Positions 25,638 through 33,824 of a stretch of 64,000 bases of DNA are shown here, piece by piece. Under the pieces are notes generated by a model. It worked only from the letters and a program-made list of their open reading frames with translations, ran no database searches and was not told the origin of the DNA. Position 1 is the stretch's first letter. Every line of letters starts with the position of its first letter. Both the position numbers and the translations under genes were made by a program. The stretch lies in the NCBI GenBank assembly GCA_964649815.1, contig CAZYQC010000004.1, positions 38,361 to 102,360 of the forward strand, given 5' to 3'. The DNA comes from G013214665 sp964649815 (GTDB taxonomy: Bacteria > Pseudomonadota > Alphaproteobacteria > Rhodobacterales > Rhodobacteraceae).

Positions 25638-26282
25638 GTGATCTGCCAGCACGCGTCTCCGAATTTTGGCCCGCGCCGCGATGGGCTGCGTCCGCAATTC
25701 GTCGTGGTGCACTACACGGCAATGGCATCGGCCCAGGCCGCATTGGAGCGCCTTTGCGATCCGGCGGCAGAGGTTTCGGCGCATTACCTCATTGGGGCGG
25801 ATGGCAGCCTTTGGCAGATGGTCGCCGAAGCAGACCGCGCGTGGCATGCTGGCGCTGGCAGCTGGAAAGGGCTGCGTGACATCAATTCGCGCTCGATCGG
25901 GATCGAACTCGACAACGACGGGTCGGTTGCCTTTCCCGAGCCTTTGATGGCGCGGCTTGAGGGGCTGTTGGAAGGCATCTTGAGGCGCTGGTTCATCCCA
26001 GCAGAGCATGTCATTGGCCATTCCGACATGGCGCCGGGTCGCAAGATCGATCCTGGCCCATTGTTTGACTGGCGGCGACTGGCTGCGCGCGGTCTTGCGG
26101 CTGCGCGTCCTGTGCCTGTTGCAGGCCCTCTGTCTGCCTTTCGGGCGCGGGCCGAGGCCGTCGGCTATTGCGCCGACATCGATGACGAAGCATTGCTAGA
26201 GGCGGTCCGATTGCGGTGGCGGCCCGAGGGGACTGGGCCTTTGTGCCAAGCGGATGTAGCGGCTTTGCCTGCCGTTGGATGA
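25638..26282 (+). CDS. N-acetylmuramoyl-L-alanine amidase (Amidase_2, AmiD/AmpD-like)
   Basis: A 214-residue zinc amidase that cuts the bond between muramic acid and L-Ala of peptidoglycan. Zinc ligands lie in FVVVHYTAM and in GHSDMAPGRKIDPGPLF; the acidic catalytic region is in SIGIELDNDG. A C-terminal ~50 residue helical part may be a wall-binding module. The start is GTG 25638, three bases after the lipoprotein stop. No signal peptide is visible, so an AmpD-like cytoplasmic role in recycling is as likely as an envelope role. Confidence 0.87.
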   Translation: MICQHASPNFGPRRDGLRPQFVVVHYTAMASAQAALERLCDPAAEVSAHYLIGADGSLWQMVAEADRAWHAGAGSWKGLRDINSRSIGIELDNDGSVAFPEPLMARLEGLLEGILRRWFIPAEHVIGHSDMAPGRKIDPGPLFDWRRLAARGLAAARPVPVAGPLSAFRARAEAVGYCADIDDEALLEAVRLRWRPEGTGPLCQADVAALPAVG

Positions 26283-26297
26283 TGCTGATCGGGTGCT

Positions 26298-27038
26298 TTA
26301 GCCAAAGAAGGTCAGCCGCAGCAAGTTCAGACCCATCGCAAGAAACGTCCACAAGAGCACAGTTCGAAAGATCGAGGCATTCAGCCGTTTGCGCACCAGC
26401 TCGCCCAAGGTGAAGCCGATGATGGCAGGTATAACCATGAGCGCAGACAAAGGCGCGGTTACACCGTTCAAAAGACCCGTATGCCAAAAGCCGATGGCAA
26501 GCGGAATACCCCCCAAAAAGACAAAAAGGCCTACCGCACGGACGAATTCGTCAACCTCGGTCCGCCGGGAAATTAGGTAAACGACAACGGGCGGTGCCCA
26601 GATGCTTGTCAAACCACCCAGCAGACCCGCCACACCACCGGCAAGCACCTGGCCAAGCTTGTCGAGCCGGTCGGGCAAGGCAGGCGGTGGGCGAACAAGG
26701 CTGGTGACGGCAAAGACGACAACGGCAAAGCCAATGACGCCCAAAAGGGTTTCAGACGAGACTGCGACCGTCAGGAGGGTCGAGAAGAACAGGCAGACCA
26801 CCATCACCGAAAGCAGCGTTCCATAGCGTTTGACCGTCTCGATGCCGACGTTCTCGCGAATGACTTGCCAAAGGTTTGAGGCAAGCAGGGGAAACACAAC
26901 CAGGGTGACTGCGTCATGGGGCGAGATGAATTGAGTGAGAAGCGCCACTGAGACCGTTGGAAGGCCGATGCCGATGGTGCCTTTGATCACGCCCGCGACC
27001 AAAAATACCAAACTGATCAATAAGAGGTCTTCGGACAC
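26298..27038 (-). CDS. TauE/SafE family membrane transporter
   Basis: A 246-residue inner-membrane protein with about eight hydrophobic helices, of the TauE/SafE (sulfite/anion exporter) family. The two repeats are seen as AGVIKGTIGIGLPTVSVALL near the start and AGGVAGLLGGLTSIWAPPVVVYL in the middle. The start is uncertain: GTG 27038 (MSEDLLLISL) fits the family better than TTG 27068. Substrate unknown; relatives export sulfite, sulfoacetate or other organic sulfonates. Confidence 0.83.
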   Translation of the reverse strand: MSEDLLLISLVFLVAGVIKGTIGIGLPTVSVALLTQFISPHDAVTLVVFPLLASNLWQVIRENVGIETVKRYGTLLSVMVVCLFFSTLLTVAVSSETLLGVIGFAVVVFAVTSLVRPPPALPDRLDKLGQVLAGGVAGLLGGLTSIWAPPVVVYLISRRTEVDEFVRAVGLFVFLGGIPLAIGFWHTGLLNGVTAPLSALMVIPAIIGFTLGELVRKRLNASIFRTVLLWTFLAMGLNLLRLTFFG

Positions 27039-27193
27039 GTGTAGAGGTAAACCCTTTGCAAGGCGCAAACCGCGCTGGGCGCATCAAGGTCAGACATCGC
27101 GCCACATGTAAACACCAGGGCCGAATTTGGCTGCGGTTTTGCGGATGGCTGAGCCGCGCGCGCAGCGGAACGGGATGCTGTATGCATCTGCCA

Positions 27194-27223
27194 TTGACGC
27201 ATGCCCCTTTCAGCGCCTATGTC
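27194..27223 (+). promoter_or_regulatory. Candidate rnpB promoter
   Basis: TTGACG at 27194-27199 and TATGTC at 27218-27223 with an 18-base spacer. The predicted start of transcription matches the deduced 5' end of RNase P RNA near 27229. Confidence 0.5.
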
Positions 27224-27228
27224 GCGCG

Positions 27229-27630
27229 ACGCGTGGAGGGTCGGATGGCCGCTTCGACAAGGTGACTTGTCGGGGAGGAAAGTCCGGACTCCCTGAAGCA
27301 ACGGTGCCGGGTAACGCCCGGGCGGGGCAACCCGACGGAAAGCGCCACAGAAATCAGACCACCCCGCTTTGGCGGGGCCAGGGTGAAACGGTGGGGTAAG
27401 AGCCCACCGCCGGACTGGCAACAGGACGGGCACGGCAAGCCCCACCGGGAGCAATGCCAAATAGGGACCGCGCGCCACCGGCTTTCGGGTCGGAGGCGGG
27501 GCCGCTTCAGCCCCAGCAGGTCCGGGTCGGCAGCTAGAGGCCTCGGGGTAATCCGGGGTTTAGAGGAATGGCCATCTCCGGCGGCTTTGGCCGTCGCAGA
27601 CAGAATCCGGCTTATAGACCCTCCACGCGC
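27229..27630 (+). ncRNA. rnpB: RNase P RNA (bacterial class A)
   Basis: The catalytic RNA of RNase P, which matures tRNA 5' ends. The 5' strand GCGTGGAGGG (27231-27240) pairs with CCCTCCACGC (27619-27628) to form helix P1. The conserved core is visible: GAGGAAAGTCCGGACTCC (27273 on), ACAGAAA, GGTAAGAGCCCACCG, TAGAGGAATGGCC and CAGAATCCGGCTTATAG near the 3' end. About 400 nt, the usual size for alphaproteobacteria. Ends are estimated from P1 pairing. Confidence 0.96.
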
Positions 27631-27641
27631 AGGATTGAGCC

Positions 27642-27669
27642 TTGACACCCGCACCTCAGGCTTTAAGAG
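27642..27669 (+). promoter_or_regulatory. Tentative rpmG promoter
   Basis: TTGACA at 27642-27647, followed after 16 bases by a weak TAAGAG. It lies just past rnpB and upstream of the rpmG ribosome site (AGGAG near 27715). The -10 match is poor. Confidence 0.3.
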
Positions 27670-27725
27670 GCGGGCTTCAGGATTTTCCAGGCGGCGCCTT
27701 TGCGCCCCGGCGCAGGAGAGACACC

Positions 27726-27893
27726 ATGGCGAAGCCAACCACGATCAAGATCCGCCTGAACTCGACCGCAGGCACGGGCCACTTTTATGTGACCAAGAAA
27801 AACGCACGCACAATGACTGAAAAAATGTCTGTTCGGAAGTATGACCCGGTTGCGCGCAAGCACGTCGAATACAAAGAAGGCAAGATCAAGTAA
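27726..27893 (+). CDS. rpmG: 50S ribosomal protein L33
   Basis: A 55-residue basic ribosomal protein (MAKPTTIKIRLNSTAG ... ARKHVEYKEGKIK). It lacks the CxxC pairs of zinc-binding L33, so it is the zinc-independent form. AGGAG precedes ATG 27726 by a few bases and a strong terminator follows 25 bases after the stop. Confidence 0.97.
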   Translation: MAKPTTIKIRLNSTAGTGHFYVTKKNARTMTEKMSVRKYDPVARKHVEYKEGKIK

Positions 27894-27918
27894 CGATCTT
27901 TCCCTCTTTCGAAGACCC

Positions 27919-27951
27919 AAAAACCGCGCCCAACAGCGCGGTTTTTCTTTT
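27919..27951 (+). terminator. Terminator after rpmG
   Basis: AAAACCGCGC and GCGCGGTTTT form a long stem around a CCAACA loop, followed by a T-rich run (TTTTTCTTTT). The A-tract on the other side would let it act in both directions. Confidence 0.92.
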
Positions 27952-28066
27952 GCGCTGGTTCGGCGTGATTCCGCATTCGTTAAGACAGATCTCAGGTTTT
28001 CTCCTTAGGGCACCGCAAATGTGATAGGCTGCGAGTCGTCCTCTCTTTTGTTCCGGCGCCGCCGTT

Positions 28067-28555
28067 ATGCAAACCACACTTGATATCCGACTGACGACCG
28101 CTGCTGATTTTGACGCGGTTGATCGGTTGTTCCGCCGCAGCTATGGGCGCCAGCTCAAGGCGGATTATCCACCGTCGGTGCAGGTTTTGGCATTCCCACG
28201 GCTGGCACGGGCCAAGCTGGGTCTTTTGCGGTCTGGCCGGTATTTCCTGGCCGAGCGTGACGGAGAGGTCGTGGGCGCAGGCGGGTGGAGCACAGACCGA
28301 CGCGCCCGCGGCCTGGGCCATATTCGCCATTTGGTGACGGATCATCGCTTTGCACGGCAAGGCATTGCGCATTCAATTGTGCGCGCGGCGATTGGGCATG
28401 CAAAATCCGCCGGGCTGAACCGCATCGCCTGTGACGCGACGCGCACGGCGGTCCCGTTTTACGAGGCGCAAGGCTTTGTGCAGGTCAGCCCTGTTTTGAT
28501 CGATCTCGCACCCGGGATCAGTTTTCCGGCCGTGCGTATGGCGCGCCCGATTTAG
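28067..28555 (+). CDS. GNAT family N-acetyltransferase
   Basis: A 162-residue acetyltransferase. Motif A is HIRHLVTDHRFARQGIAHSIVRAAI, with the acetyl-CoA pyrophosphate loop in RFARQGIAHS, and the later GLNRIACDATRTAVPFYEAQGF is the motif B region. It stands alone between rpmG and the convergent amidohydrolase gene. Acceptor unknown. Confidence 0.86.
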   Translation: MQTTLDIRLTTAADFDAVDRLFRRSYGRQLKADYPPSVQVLAFPRLARAKLGLLRSGRYFLAERDGEVVGAGGWSTDRRARGLGHIRHLVTDHRFARQGIAHSIVRAAIGHAKSAGLNRIACDATRTAVPFYEAQGFVQVSPVLIDLAPGISFPAVRMARPI

Positions 28556-28589
28556 GGGCGCCCTGCGTCTCGCACAGCCATCACTGAGC

Positions 28590-29933
28590 CTAAAGCGCTT
28601 GCATCAAACCGCGTGTCAGCGCGCGTTGACGCGACAGGATGCCGTTCAAATCGACATGCGGCAGATGCCCATCGGACACGATACGCCGTCCTTCTACAAA
28701 CAGGTCACGCACGCTGGTGGGGCCAGCAAGCAACAGCGCCGCAGGATTCCATGATCCGGCGCTTTCCACGCCACTGACATCCCAAACGGCGATGTCAGCC
28801 CGCAGTCCAGGCTGCAACGCGCCGATATCATCGCGTCCCAAGACTGCCGCGCCTCCGCGTGTCGCAATCCAAAGTGCTTCGGTCGCGCTCATGGCGTCGG
28901 CGCCTTGGGCCACGCGTTGCAACAACATGGCCTGACGCGCTTCGGCGACCAAATTGCCTGCGTCGTTAGAGGCAGACCCATCAACGCCAAGCCCGACTTT
29001 GACAGAAGCGTCGCGCATGGCGCGGACAGGGGCAATGCCACTGCCCAGGCGGCAATTGGAACACGGGCAATGCGCCACGCCTGTCCCGGTCTCGGCAAAT
29101 AGCGCGATCTCGCTGGTGTCGAGCTTGACGCAATGGGCATGCCAGACGTCGTGGCCCAACCAGCCTAGATCTGCGGCGTACTGACCTGGGCGACAGCCGA
29201 ATTGTTCAAGCGAATAGGCGATGTCTTCTTCGTTTTCGGCCAGATGCGTGTGCAAGCGGACGCCTTTGTCGCGCGCCAGCTCGGCCGACGCGCGCATCAA
29301 ATCCTGCGTGACAGAGAAGGGCGAACAGGGGGCCAGTCCAACGCGGCACATGGCGCCGGGATCGGGGTCATGAAACGTCTCGATCAGGCGCAAGCTGTCT
29401 TTGAGGATCGCGTCCTCGTCCTCGACCAAATCATCGGGCGGAAGACCGCCACGGCTGCGCCCAATGCTCATCGAGCCGCGTGTCGGGTGAAAGCGCAAGC
29501 CAATGTCGGCGGCGGCTTCGATTGTGTCATCAAGCCGGGCGCCGTTTGGAAAGAGATAGAGGTGATCTGACGTGGTCGAGCATCCAGAAAGCGCGAGTTC
29601 GGCCAGCCCGGTCAACGCAGAGACACGCATATGGTCGGGCCCCAAATGCGACCAGATCGGATATAGGGTTTGCAACCAACCAAAAAGCAAGGCGTCCTGC
29701 GCAGCTGGAACAGCTCGGGTGAGGGTCTGGAACAGGTGGTGGTGCGTGTTGACGAGACCTGGTGTGACGACACAGCCCTCGGCATTCACCTGGGGCAAAC
29801 CGTCTGCATCAAGCTGAGGGCCGACCGCTGTGATAACGCCCGCCTCTATGAGGATATCGGCGTTCTGCAACCGGGTGCCAGCATCATCCATCGTAAGGAC
29901 GACATCAGCGGATCGGATCACATAGCTGTTCAT
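28590..29933 (-). CDS. Amidohydrolase, 8-oxoguanine deaminase-like
   Basis: A 447-residue zinc amidohydrolase of the guanine/8-oxoguanine deaminase-like branch. Metal and catalytic residues are in NTHHHLFQ (His64-66), HTHLAENEEDI, VWHAHCVKLD and VGLGVDGSASND (catalytic Asp). The HHHLFQTLTR and CPCSNCRLGSGIAP segments are what I recall for 8-oxoguanine deaminases, which convert 8-oxoguanine to uric acid and ammonia; atrazine-chlorohydrolase-like or S-adenosylhomocysteine deaminases are alternatives. The start at 29933 overlaps the hisN stop as ATGA, so the two are translationally coupled. Confidence 0.8.
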   Translation of the reverse strand: MNSYVIRSADVVLTMDDAGTRLQNADILIEAGVITAVGPQLDADGLPQVNAEGCVVTPGLVNTHHHLFQTLTRAVPAAQDALLFGWLQTLYPIWSHLGPDHMRVSALTGLAELALSGCSTTSDHLYLFPNGARLDDTIEAAADIGLRFHPTRGSMSIGRSRGGLPPDDLVEDEDAILKDSLRLIETFHDPDPGAMCRVGLAPCSPFSVTQDLMRASAELARDKGVRLHTHLAENEEDIAYSLEQFGCRPGQYAADLGWLGHDVWHAHCVKLDTSEIALFAETGTGVAHCPCSNCRLGSGIAPVRAMRDASVKVGLGVDGSASNDAGNLVAEARQAMLLQRVAQGADAMSATEALWIATRGGAAVLGRDDIGALQPGLRADIAVWDVSGVESAGSWNPAALLLAGPTSVRDLFVEGRRIVSDGHLPHVDLNGILSRQRALTRGLMQAL

Positions 29934-30727
29934 TGCGCAGATTGGATCCAGCGCATCGCCTCGGCGTGGATCTCTGCGTTTGCGGCAGCAATCGCGCGCC
30001 CGCCGGAATGCGCCGGTCCGCCTTCCCAATTCGTCACAAGACCGCCTGCCGCCTCGACCACCCCGATCGGCCCCTGAATGTCATAGGCGTTGAGACCCGC
30101 CTCGATCACCAGGTCGATCTGCCCTGCGGCCAAAAGCGCGTAGGCGTAGCAGTCCATACCGTAGCGGACCAGACGGGCATGCTGGGCGACGGCTTCGAAA
30201 CATTTCCTGTCCTGCGGCGTGCCAACTTCGGGGAAGGTGGTGAACAAAATCGCCTGGGACAAAGGGCGCGGGGCCTGGGTCGTGATCTGGCGCGTGCCAA
30301 GCGGGCCGGACCAGGTGGCCGTTCCGGCCGCGCCGATGAACCGCTCGGCGATATAGGGCTGGTCGATCACGCCCAGGATTGGGCCGTTTGCGTCGCTGCA
30401 AGCGATCAAGACACCCCAGGTGGGGGTACCAGCGACAAAGCCACGCGTGCCGTCGATTGGGTCCAGCACCCAGGTCAGCCCGGACGTCCCGGCAACTGTG
30501 TCAAATTCTTCGCCCAGGATCGCATCATGCGGTCTAAGTGCTGCCAGAACCGACCGCATGGCCCGTTCGCCCGCGCGGTCGGCCTCGGTCACTGGGTCAA
30601 AGTCGCCGGCGCCCGCTTTGTTATCTGTGATCAGATCCCGATTGCGGAAATACGGGAGGATGGCATTGCGCGCCGCATCTGCCATCTCGTGCGCAACGCG
30701 CACCAAATCGTCCATGTCATAAGCCAT
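29930..30727 (-). CDS. hisN: Histidinol-phosphatase, inositol monophosphatase family
   Basis: A 265-residue Mg-dependent phosphatase. Metal ligands are Glu73 in GEEF and Asp89/Asp92 in DPIDGTRGF; the later NAYDIQGPIGVVEAAGG carries the last metal Asp. Alphaproteobacteria use this family as HisN in histidine synthesis, and the GTPTWGVLIA region fits HisN, but a general inositol or sugar phosphatase is possible. It overlaps the downstream deaminase by 4 bases. Confidence 0.82.
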   Translation of the reverse strand: MAYDMDDLVRVAHEMADAARNAILPYFRNRDLITDNKAGAGDFDPVTEADRAGERAMRSVLAALRPHDAILGEEFDTVAGTSGLTWVLDPIDGTRGFVAGTPTWGVLIACSDANGPILGVIDQPYIAERFIGAAGTATWSGPLGTRQITTQAPRPLSQAILFTTFPEVGTPQDRKCFEAVAQHARLVRYGMDCYAYALLAAGQIDLVIEAGLNAYDIQGPIGVVEAAGGLVTNWEGGPAHSGGRAIAAANAEIHAEAMRWIQSAQ

Positions 30728-30788
30728 GATCTTGACCTGACAGAAGCTGTCCGTTGGATCAAGCGCGGCCTTGTGGCGCGGCGCCTGG

Positions 30789-31160
30789 TTAGGCGACGTC
30801 GCTTAGAACGCGGGCCAATTCGAACAGGCGTCTGCGCTGCGCTTCTGGGATCGCATAATACGAGCGCACAAGCTCCATCGCCTCTTTGTCGCCGATAAGG
30901 TCATCTGGCACCGTTGCGGCGATATCATCTGGTGCATTCTCCATCACCAGACCTTCGAAAAAGAAAGACACAGGGACGGACATTGCCTGTCCGATGTCCC
31001 AAAGGCGGGACGCACTCACACGGTTTGCGCCAGTTTCGTATTTCTGGATCTGCTGGAACTTGATCCCAACGAGCTCTGCCAGCTTTTGCTGTGTCATGCC
31101 AATTAGCCAACGTCGCTGACGAATTCGCTTACCGACATGTACATCTACGTGATGCGCCAT
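30789..31160 (-). CDS. XRE family transcriptional regulator
   Basis: A 123-residue DNA-binding protein with an N-terminal HTH_3 domain (VGKRIRQRRWLIGMTQQKLAELVGIKFQQIQKYETGANRVSASRL in residues ~8-53, here partly listed) and a short C-terminal helical part. ATG 31160 gives the family-like MAHHVDVHVGKRIR start. Related alphaproteobacterial regulators control quorum, motility or stress genes; the target here is unknown. Confidence 0.85.
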   Translation of the reverse strand: MAHHVDVHVGKRIRQRRWLIGMTQQKLAELVGIKFQQIQKYETGANRVSASRLWDIGQAMSVPVSFFFEGLVMENAPDDIAATVPDDLIGDKEAMELVRSYYAIPEAQRRRLFELARVLSDVA

Positions 31161-31538
31161 TCCTGCGGTCCTCTCCGTTCTTATTGTAGGCGCCAAACTA
31201 GCGCCTGCCAACGCGCTTGATCAGTTCGCGTACCGATTTCTTGAGCGAGGGCTGAGGCATTCGTGATGTGCATTCGCAGGGTTTTCAACATCTAATTTGT
31301 GACTCATCAATTCAGAGTTGCATTTGACGTGGTTTTGCGCAGCTTTTCGCCTTTAGGTATTACTGCAAGGATACATTATTTCATCAGTGTTTTCTGCCCT
31401 TAGGGGAAAAACGCGGGCAAGTTGCACTTATGGGGTAAGGCGGTGTTGGCTGGCGAGCATACACGTCAGGATTGAAATCAGCGCCTCCGACTCCGGTTTT
31501 TGGCACAGCTGTTCTGTCGCAAAAGGGTGAAGAAAATG
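31161..31538. other. Upstream region of the XRE gene, no gene seen
   Basis: 378 bases between the XRE start and the end of the LysR gene. I found no supported coding frame. It is AT-richer than its neighbours and contains a GGCGC-N7-GCGCC inverted repeat at 31190-31206, close upstream of the XRE gene, which could be an operator or leader hairpin. Confidence 0.4.
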
Positions 31539-32417
31539 TCACACTGCTTTCAACAAAGCAGAGGTTTCGTTTGTCTTGAACGACTGTCTGAGGAAATCGA
31601 CGAGGGCCGATTGTGCCTCTTCGGACACACTTGCTCCGGTGTAGAGATTGATGTGCTGATCCGGCAAATCGGGGAGCTGGCCGCCGTGATCGATCCGAAC
31701 GAGGTGCGGAGGCTCGGTGCCTTCGATCATCGTGTGGACGCTCAGGTCGGCACTGACGGTTGCCTCGATGGTCCGGTCGCTTTCGGTCTCGACCATCGTC
31801 TCCCAAGGGATGCCGACCTGATCAAGCCGTTCGATCACGCGGGGGCGGAAGGTGCATTGCCGGCAAAACGCGAGCCGCAAGGGCCGTTGCCGCCAGGCCG
31901 TCCCGCCAGGCGCGCCGATCCAGCACAGGGGTTTCACGCACAACGCCTCGCCACCTTCGTCGACGCCTACCTCGGTCGTCAGGATCATGTCGCACTCGCC
32001 CTTCGCAAAGGCCTCTTTGAGTGATTGCGTGTTAGAAGAGATCAACTGCACGCGCACCCGCGGGAACGCATTGTGGAAGGCTTTGAGAACGCGCGGGATG
32101 GCGGGATACAGAATATCGTGTGGCACGCCCAGCGTGATGTCACCCTCATAGGCTTTGTCCGTGAGGCGCGTGATGACCTCATCGTTCAGGGCGATCATGC
32201 GGCGGGCATAGCCCAAGAGCTGATCCCCGGCCGCCGTGAGGGCAATGGCCCGGCCAGAGCGATCAAACAGGGCCAGATCCAAGGTTTCTTCTAACCGCTT
32301 GAGCTGCATCGACACTGCGGATTGCGTCAGATGAAGAAAGCCCGCAGCGCGGGTCACGCCGCCGCTATCGGCGACAGCCACAAAGGACCGCAGTGTGGTG
32401 ATATCCAGATTCCGCAT
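31539..32417 (-). CDS. LysR family transcriptional regulator
   Basis: A 292-residue LysR regulator: N-terminal winged HTH (residues 1-65, TRAAGFLHLTQSAVSMQLKRLE) and a periplasmic-binding-like effector domain. It is divergent from the DUF1127 gene at 32545. The spacer carries two ATCAA-N5-TTGAT dyads, each containing the T-N11-A LysR consensus; one lies immediately before this gene's ATG, which suggests autoregulation. Effector unknown. Confidence 0.92.
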   Translation of the reverse strand: MRNLDITTLRSFVAVADSGGVTRAAGFLHLTQSAVSMQLKRLEETLDLALFDRSGRAIALTAAGDQLLGYARRMIALNDEVITRLTDKAYEGDITLGVPHDILYPAIPRVLKAFHNAFPRVRVQLISSNTQSLKEAFAKGECDMILTTEVGVDEGGEALCVKPLCWIGAPGGTAWRQRPLRLAFCRQCTFRPRVIERLDQVGIPWETMVETESDRTIEATVSADLSVHTMIEGTEPPHLVRIDHGGQLPDLPDQHINLYTGASVSEEAQSALVDFLRQSFKTNETSALLKAV

Positions 32418-32419
32418 TG

Positions 32420-32501
32420 ATCAACATCCTTGATGGTTGAGGTCACAAACATTCGTTTTCAAAATGTGCCACGCTTTGCCATATGTATCAAGCAACTTGA
32501 T
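32420..32501. promoter_or_regulatory. Paired LysR-type operators
   Basis: Two 15-bp inverted repeats of the same form, ATCAA-CATCC-TTGAT at 32420-32434 and ATCAA-GCAAC-TTGAT at 32487-32501, 67 bases apart. Both fit T-N11-A within a dyad. They sit between a divergent LysR gene and a DUF1127 gene. Confidence 0.72.
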
Positions 32502-32544
32502 GCATCACTCCGAAGCATCACAGAAACACTAGGAGATTTGAAAG

Positions 32545-32769
32545 ATGTCCGTACAGCACGCTAACACCCGTGTCGTTCCCTTTGCTGCGGCTCGTCCAGG
32601 CCGCACACCGCTGACGCTTCTTGCGCGTCTCTATGATGTTTGGCGGTCCCGCCGGGCGTTGGAACGGCTGGATTCTCGTCAATTGGACGACATTGGCCTG
32701 TCCATCACAGAGGCCCGTCACGAGGCAGAAAAACCCCTTTGGGACGTGCCTCAGAACTGGCTGCGCTGA
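32545..32769 (+). CDS. DUF1127 small protein
   Basis: A 74-residue protein with the DUF1127 domain in its C-terminal half: RSRRALERLDSRQLDDIGLSITEARHEAEKPLWD. AGGAG lies before ATG 32545. DUF1127 proteins are small, Arg-rich and helical; at least one (CcaF1 of Rhodobacter sphaeroides) binds RNA and affects sRNA maturation. It is divergent from a LysR gene and is probably its target. Confidence 0.88.
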   Translation: MSVQHANTRVVPFAAARPGRTPLTLLARLYDVWRSRRALERLDSRQLDDIGLSITEARHEAEKPLWDVPQNWLR

Positions 32770-32918
32770 AAAATATCGAATTGGTCAGAATTCCGGACCA
32801 AAACGGTGTGTTTCCAAGCCGAAAAGCCTTGAATTGACGTCCTATCCCGCCAATATCTTGTGGGAATGCGTGCGGGGTGCTCTCGCACGCGTAGGGAACA
32901 AAAACATTGGAGGTCACT

Positions 32919-33698
32919 TTGGCTGACGTGAATACGATCCGGCAACAGGCCGGGACGCGCGCCGCCCACATAGATGCGGGGCTGCGCGCCCATATGAACA
33001 AAGTCTACGGCACAATGTCCGTAGGTATGTTGATCACAGCTTTGGCAGCATGGGCTATCGCCGGTTTGTCGACAACGACAGACCCATCGGCGGCAGCCGC
33101 ACAACTCAGTGAAGGTCGCTACCTCACGAGCTTGGGTGTGACGCTCTATGTGTCGCCGTTGAAGTGGGTCTTTATGCTGGCGCCGTTGGCGTTCATCTTC
33201 TTTGGCTGGGGCGCATTGATGCGTCGCGCATCTGCGGCGGTTGTTCAGCTTGGCTTCTTTGCCTTCGCCGCTGTGATGGGTGTGTCGCTTGGCACGGTCT
33301 TTATGATCTACACGCCGTATTCCATCGCACAGACCTTCCTTGTGACGGCAATCGCGTTCGCGGGCCTGAGCCTTTATGGCTACACAACGAAGAAAGACCT
33401 GAGCGGTTGGGGCACCTTCTTAATGATGGGTGTGATTGGCCTGGTCATCGCGATGGTCGTGAACATCTTCCTGCAGTCGCCTGCGATGATGTTTGCAATC
33501 TCTGCCATCGGCGTCCTGATCTTTGCGGGTCTGACGGCGTTTGAAACGCAGCGTGTTAAGACGGAATACATCGCTCATGCAACGCATGGCGATCAGGAAT
33601 GGTTGGACAAAGCGGCCTATGACGGCGCGCTGGGTCTCTACATCAGCTTCCTGAACATGTTCCAGTTCTTGCTGATGTTCATGGGGTCTCAGGAATAA
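32919..33698 (+). CDS. Bax inhibitor-1/YccA family membrane protein
   Basis: A 259-residue inner-membrane protein with seven hydrophobic helices. Family features include SVGMLITALAAWAIAGL near the start and the C-terminal QEWLDKAAYDGALGLYISFLNMFQFLL. The TTG start at 32919 is chosen because GGAGG ends five bases before it; no ATG exists nearby. BI-1 proteins form pH-sensitive calcium leak channels, and some interact with FtsH. A strong terminator follows. Confidence 0.9.
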   Translation: MADVNTIRQQAGTRAAHIDAGLRAHMNKVYGTMSVGMLITALAAWAIAGLSTTTDPSAAAAQLSEGRYLTSLGVTLYVSPLKWVFMLAPLAFIFFGWGALMRRASAAVVQLGFFAFAAVMGVSLGTVFMIYTPYSIAQTFLVTAIAFAGLSLYGYTTKKDLSGWGTFLMMGVIGLVIAMVVNIFLQSPAMMFAISAIGVLIFAGLTAFETQRVKTEYIAHATHGDQEWLDKAAYDGALGLYISFLNMFQFLLMFMGSQE

Positions 33699-33720
33699 CC
33701 TCCCCCTGAAATTGCATATC

Positions 33721-33752
33721 AAGGGCCGGTCGATTGACCGGCCCTTTTCTTT
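33721..33752 (+). terminator. Terminator after the BI-1 gene
   Basis: AAGGGCCGGTC and GACCGGCCCTT pair perfectly around a GATT loop, followed by TTCTTTT. It lies 22 bases past the stop codon. Confidence 0.92.
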
Positions 33753-33824
33753 TCCAGGCGCCCGCCGTCGAAAATGCCCGCAAAGCGCTTGCCCCGGCCA
33801 CCCCACCGCCCTAGGGCTTAGGGC

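Noticed and set aside
24870..26021. A 383-codon minus-strand frame opposite the Excalibur lipoprotein and amidase
   Set aside because: Arg/His-rich composition typical of an antisense shadow; the plus-strand genes have clear motifs and signals.
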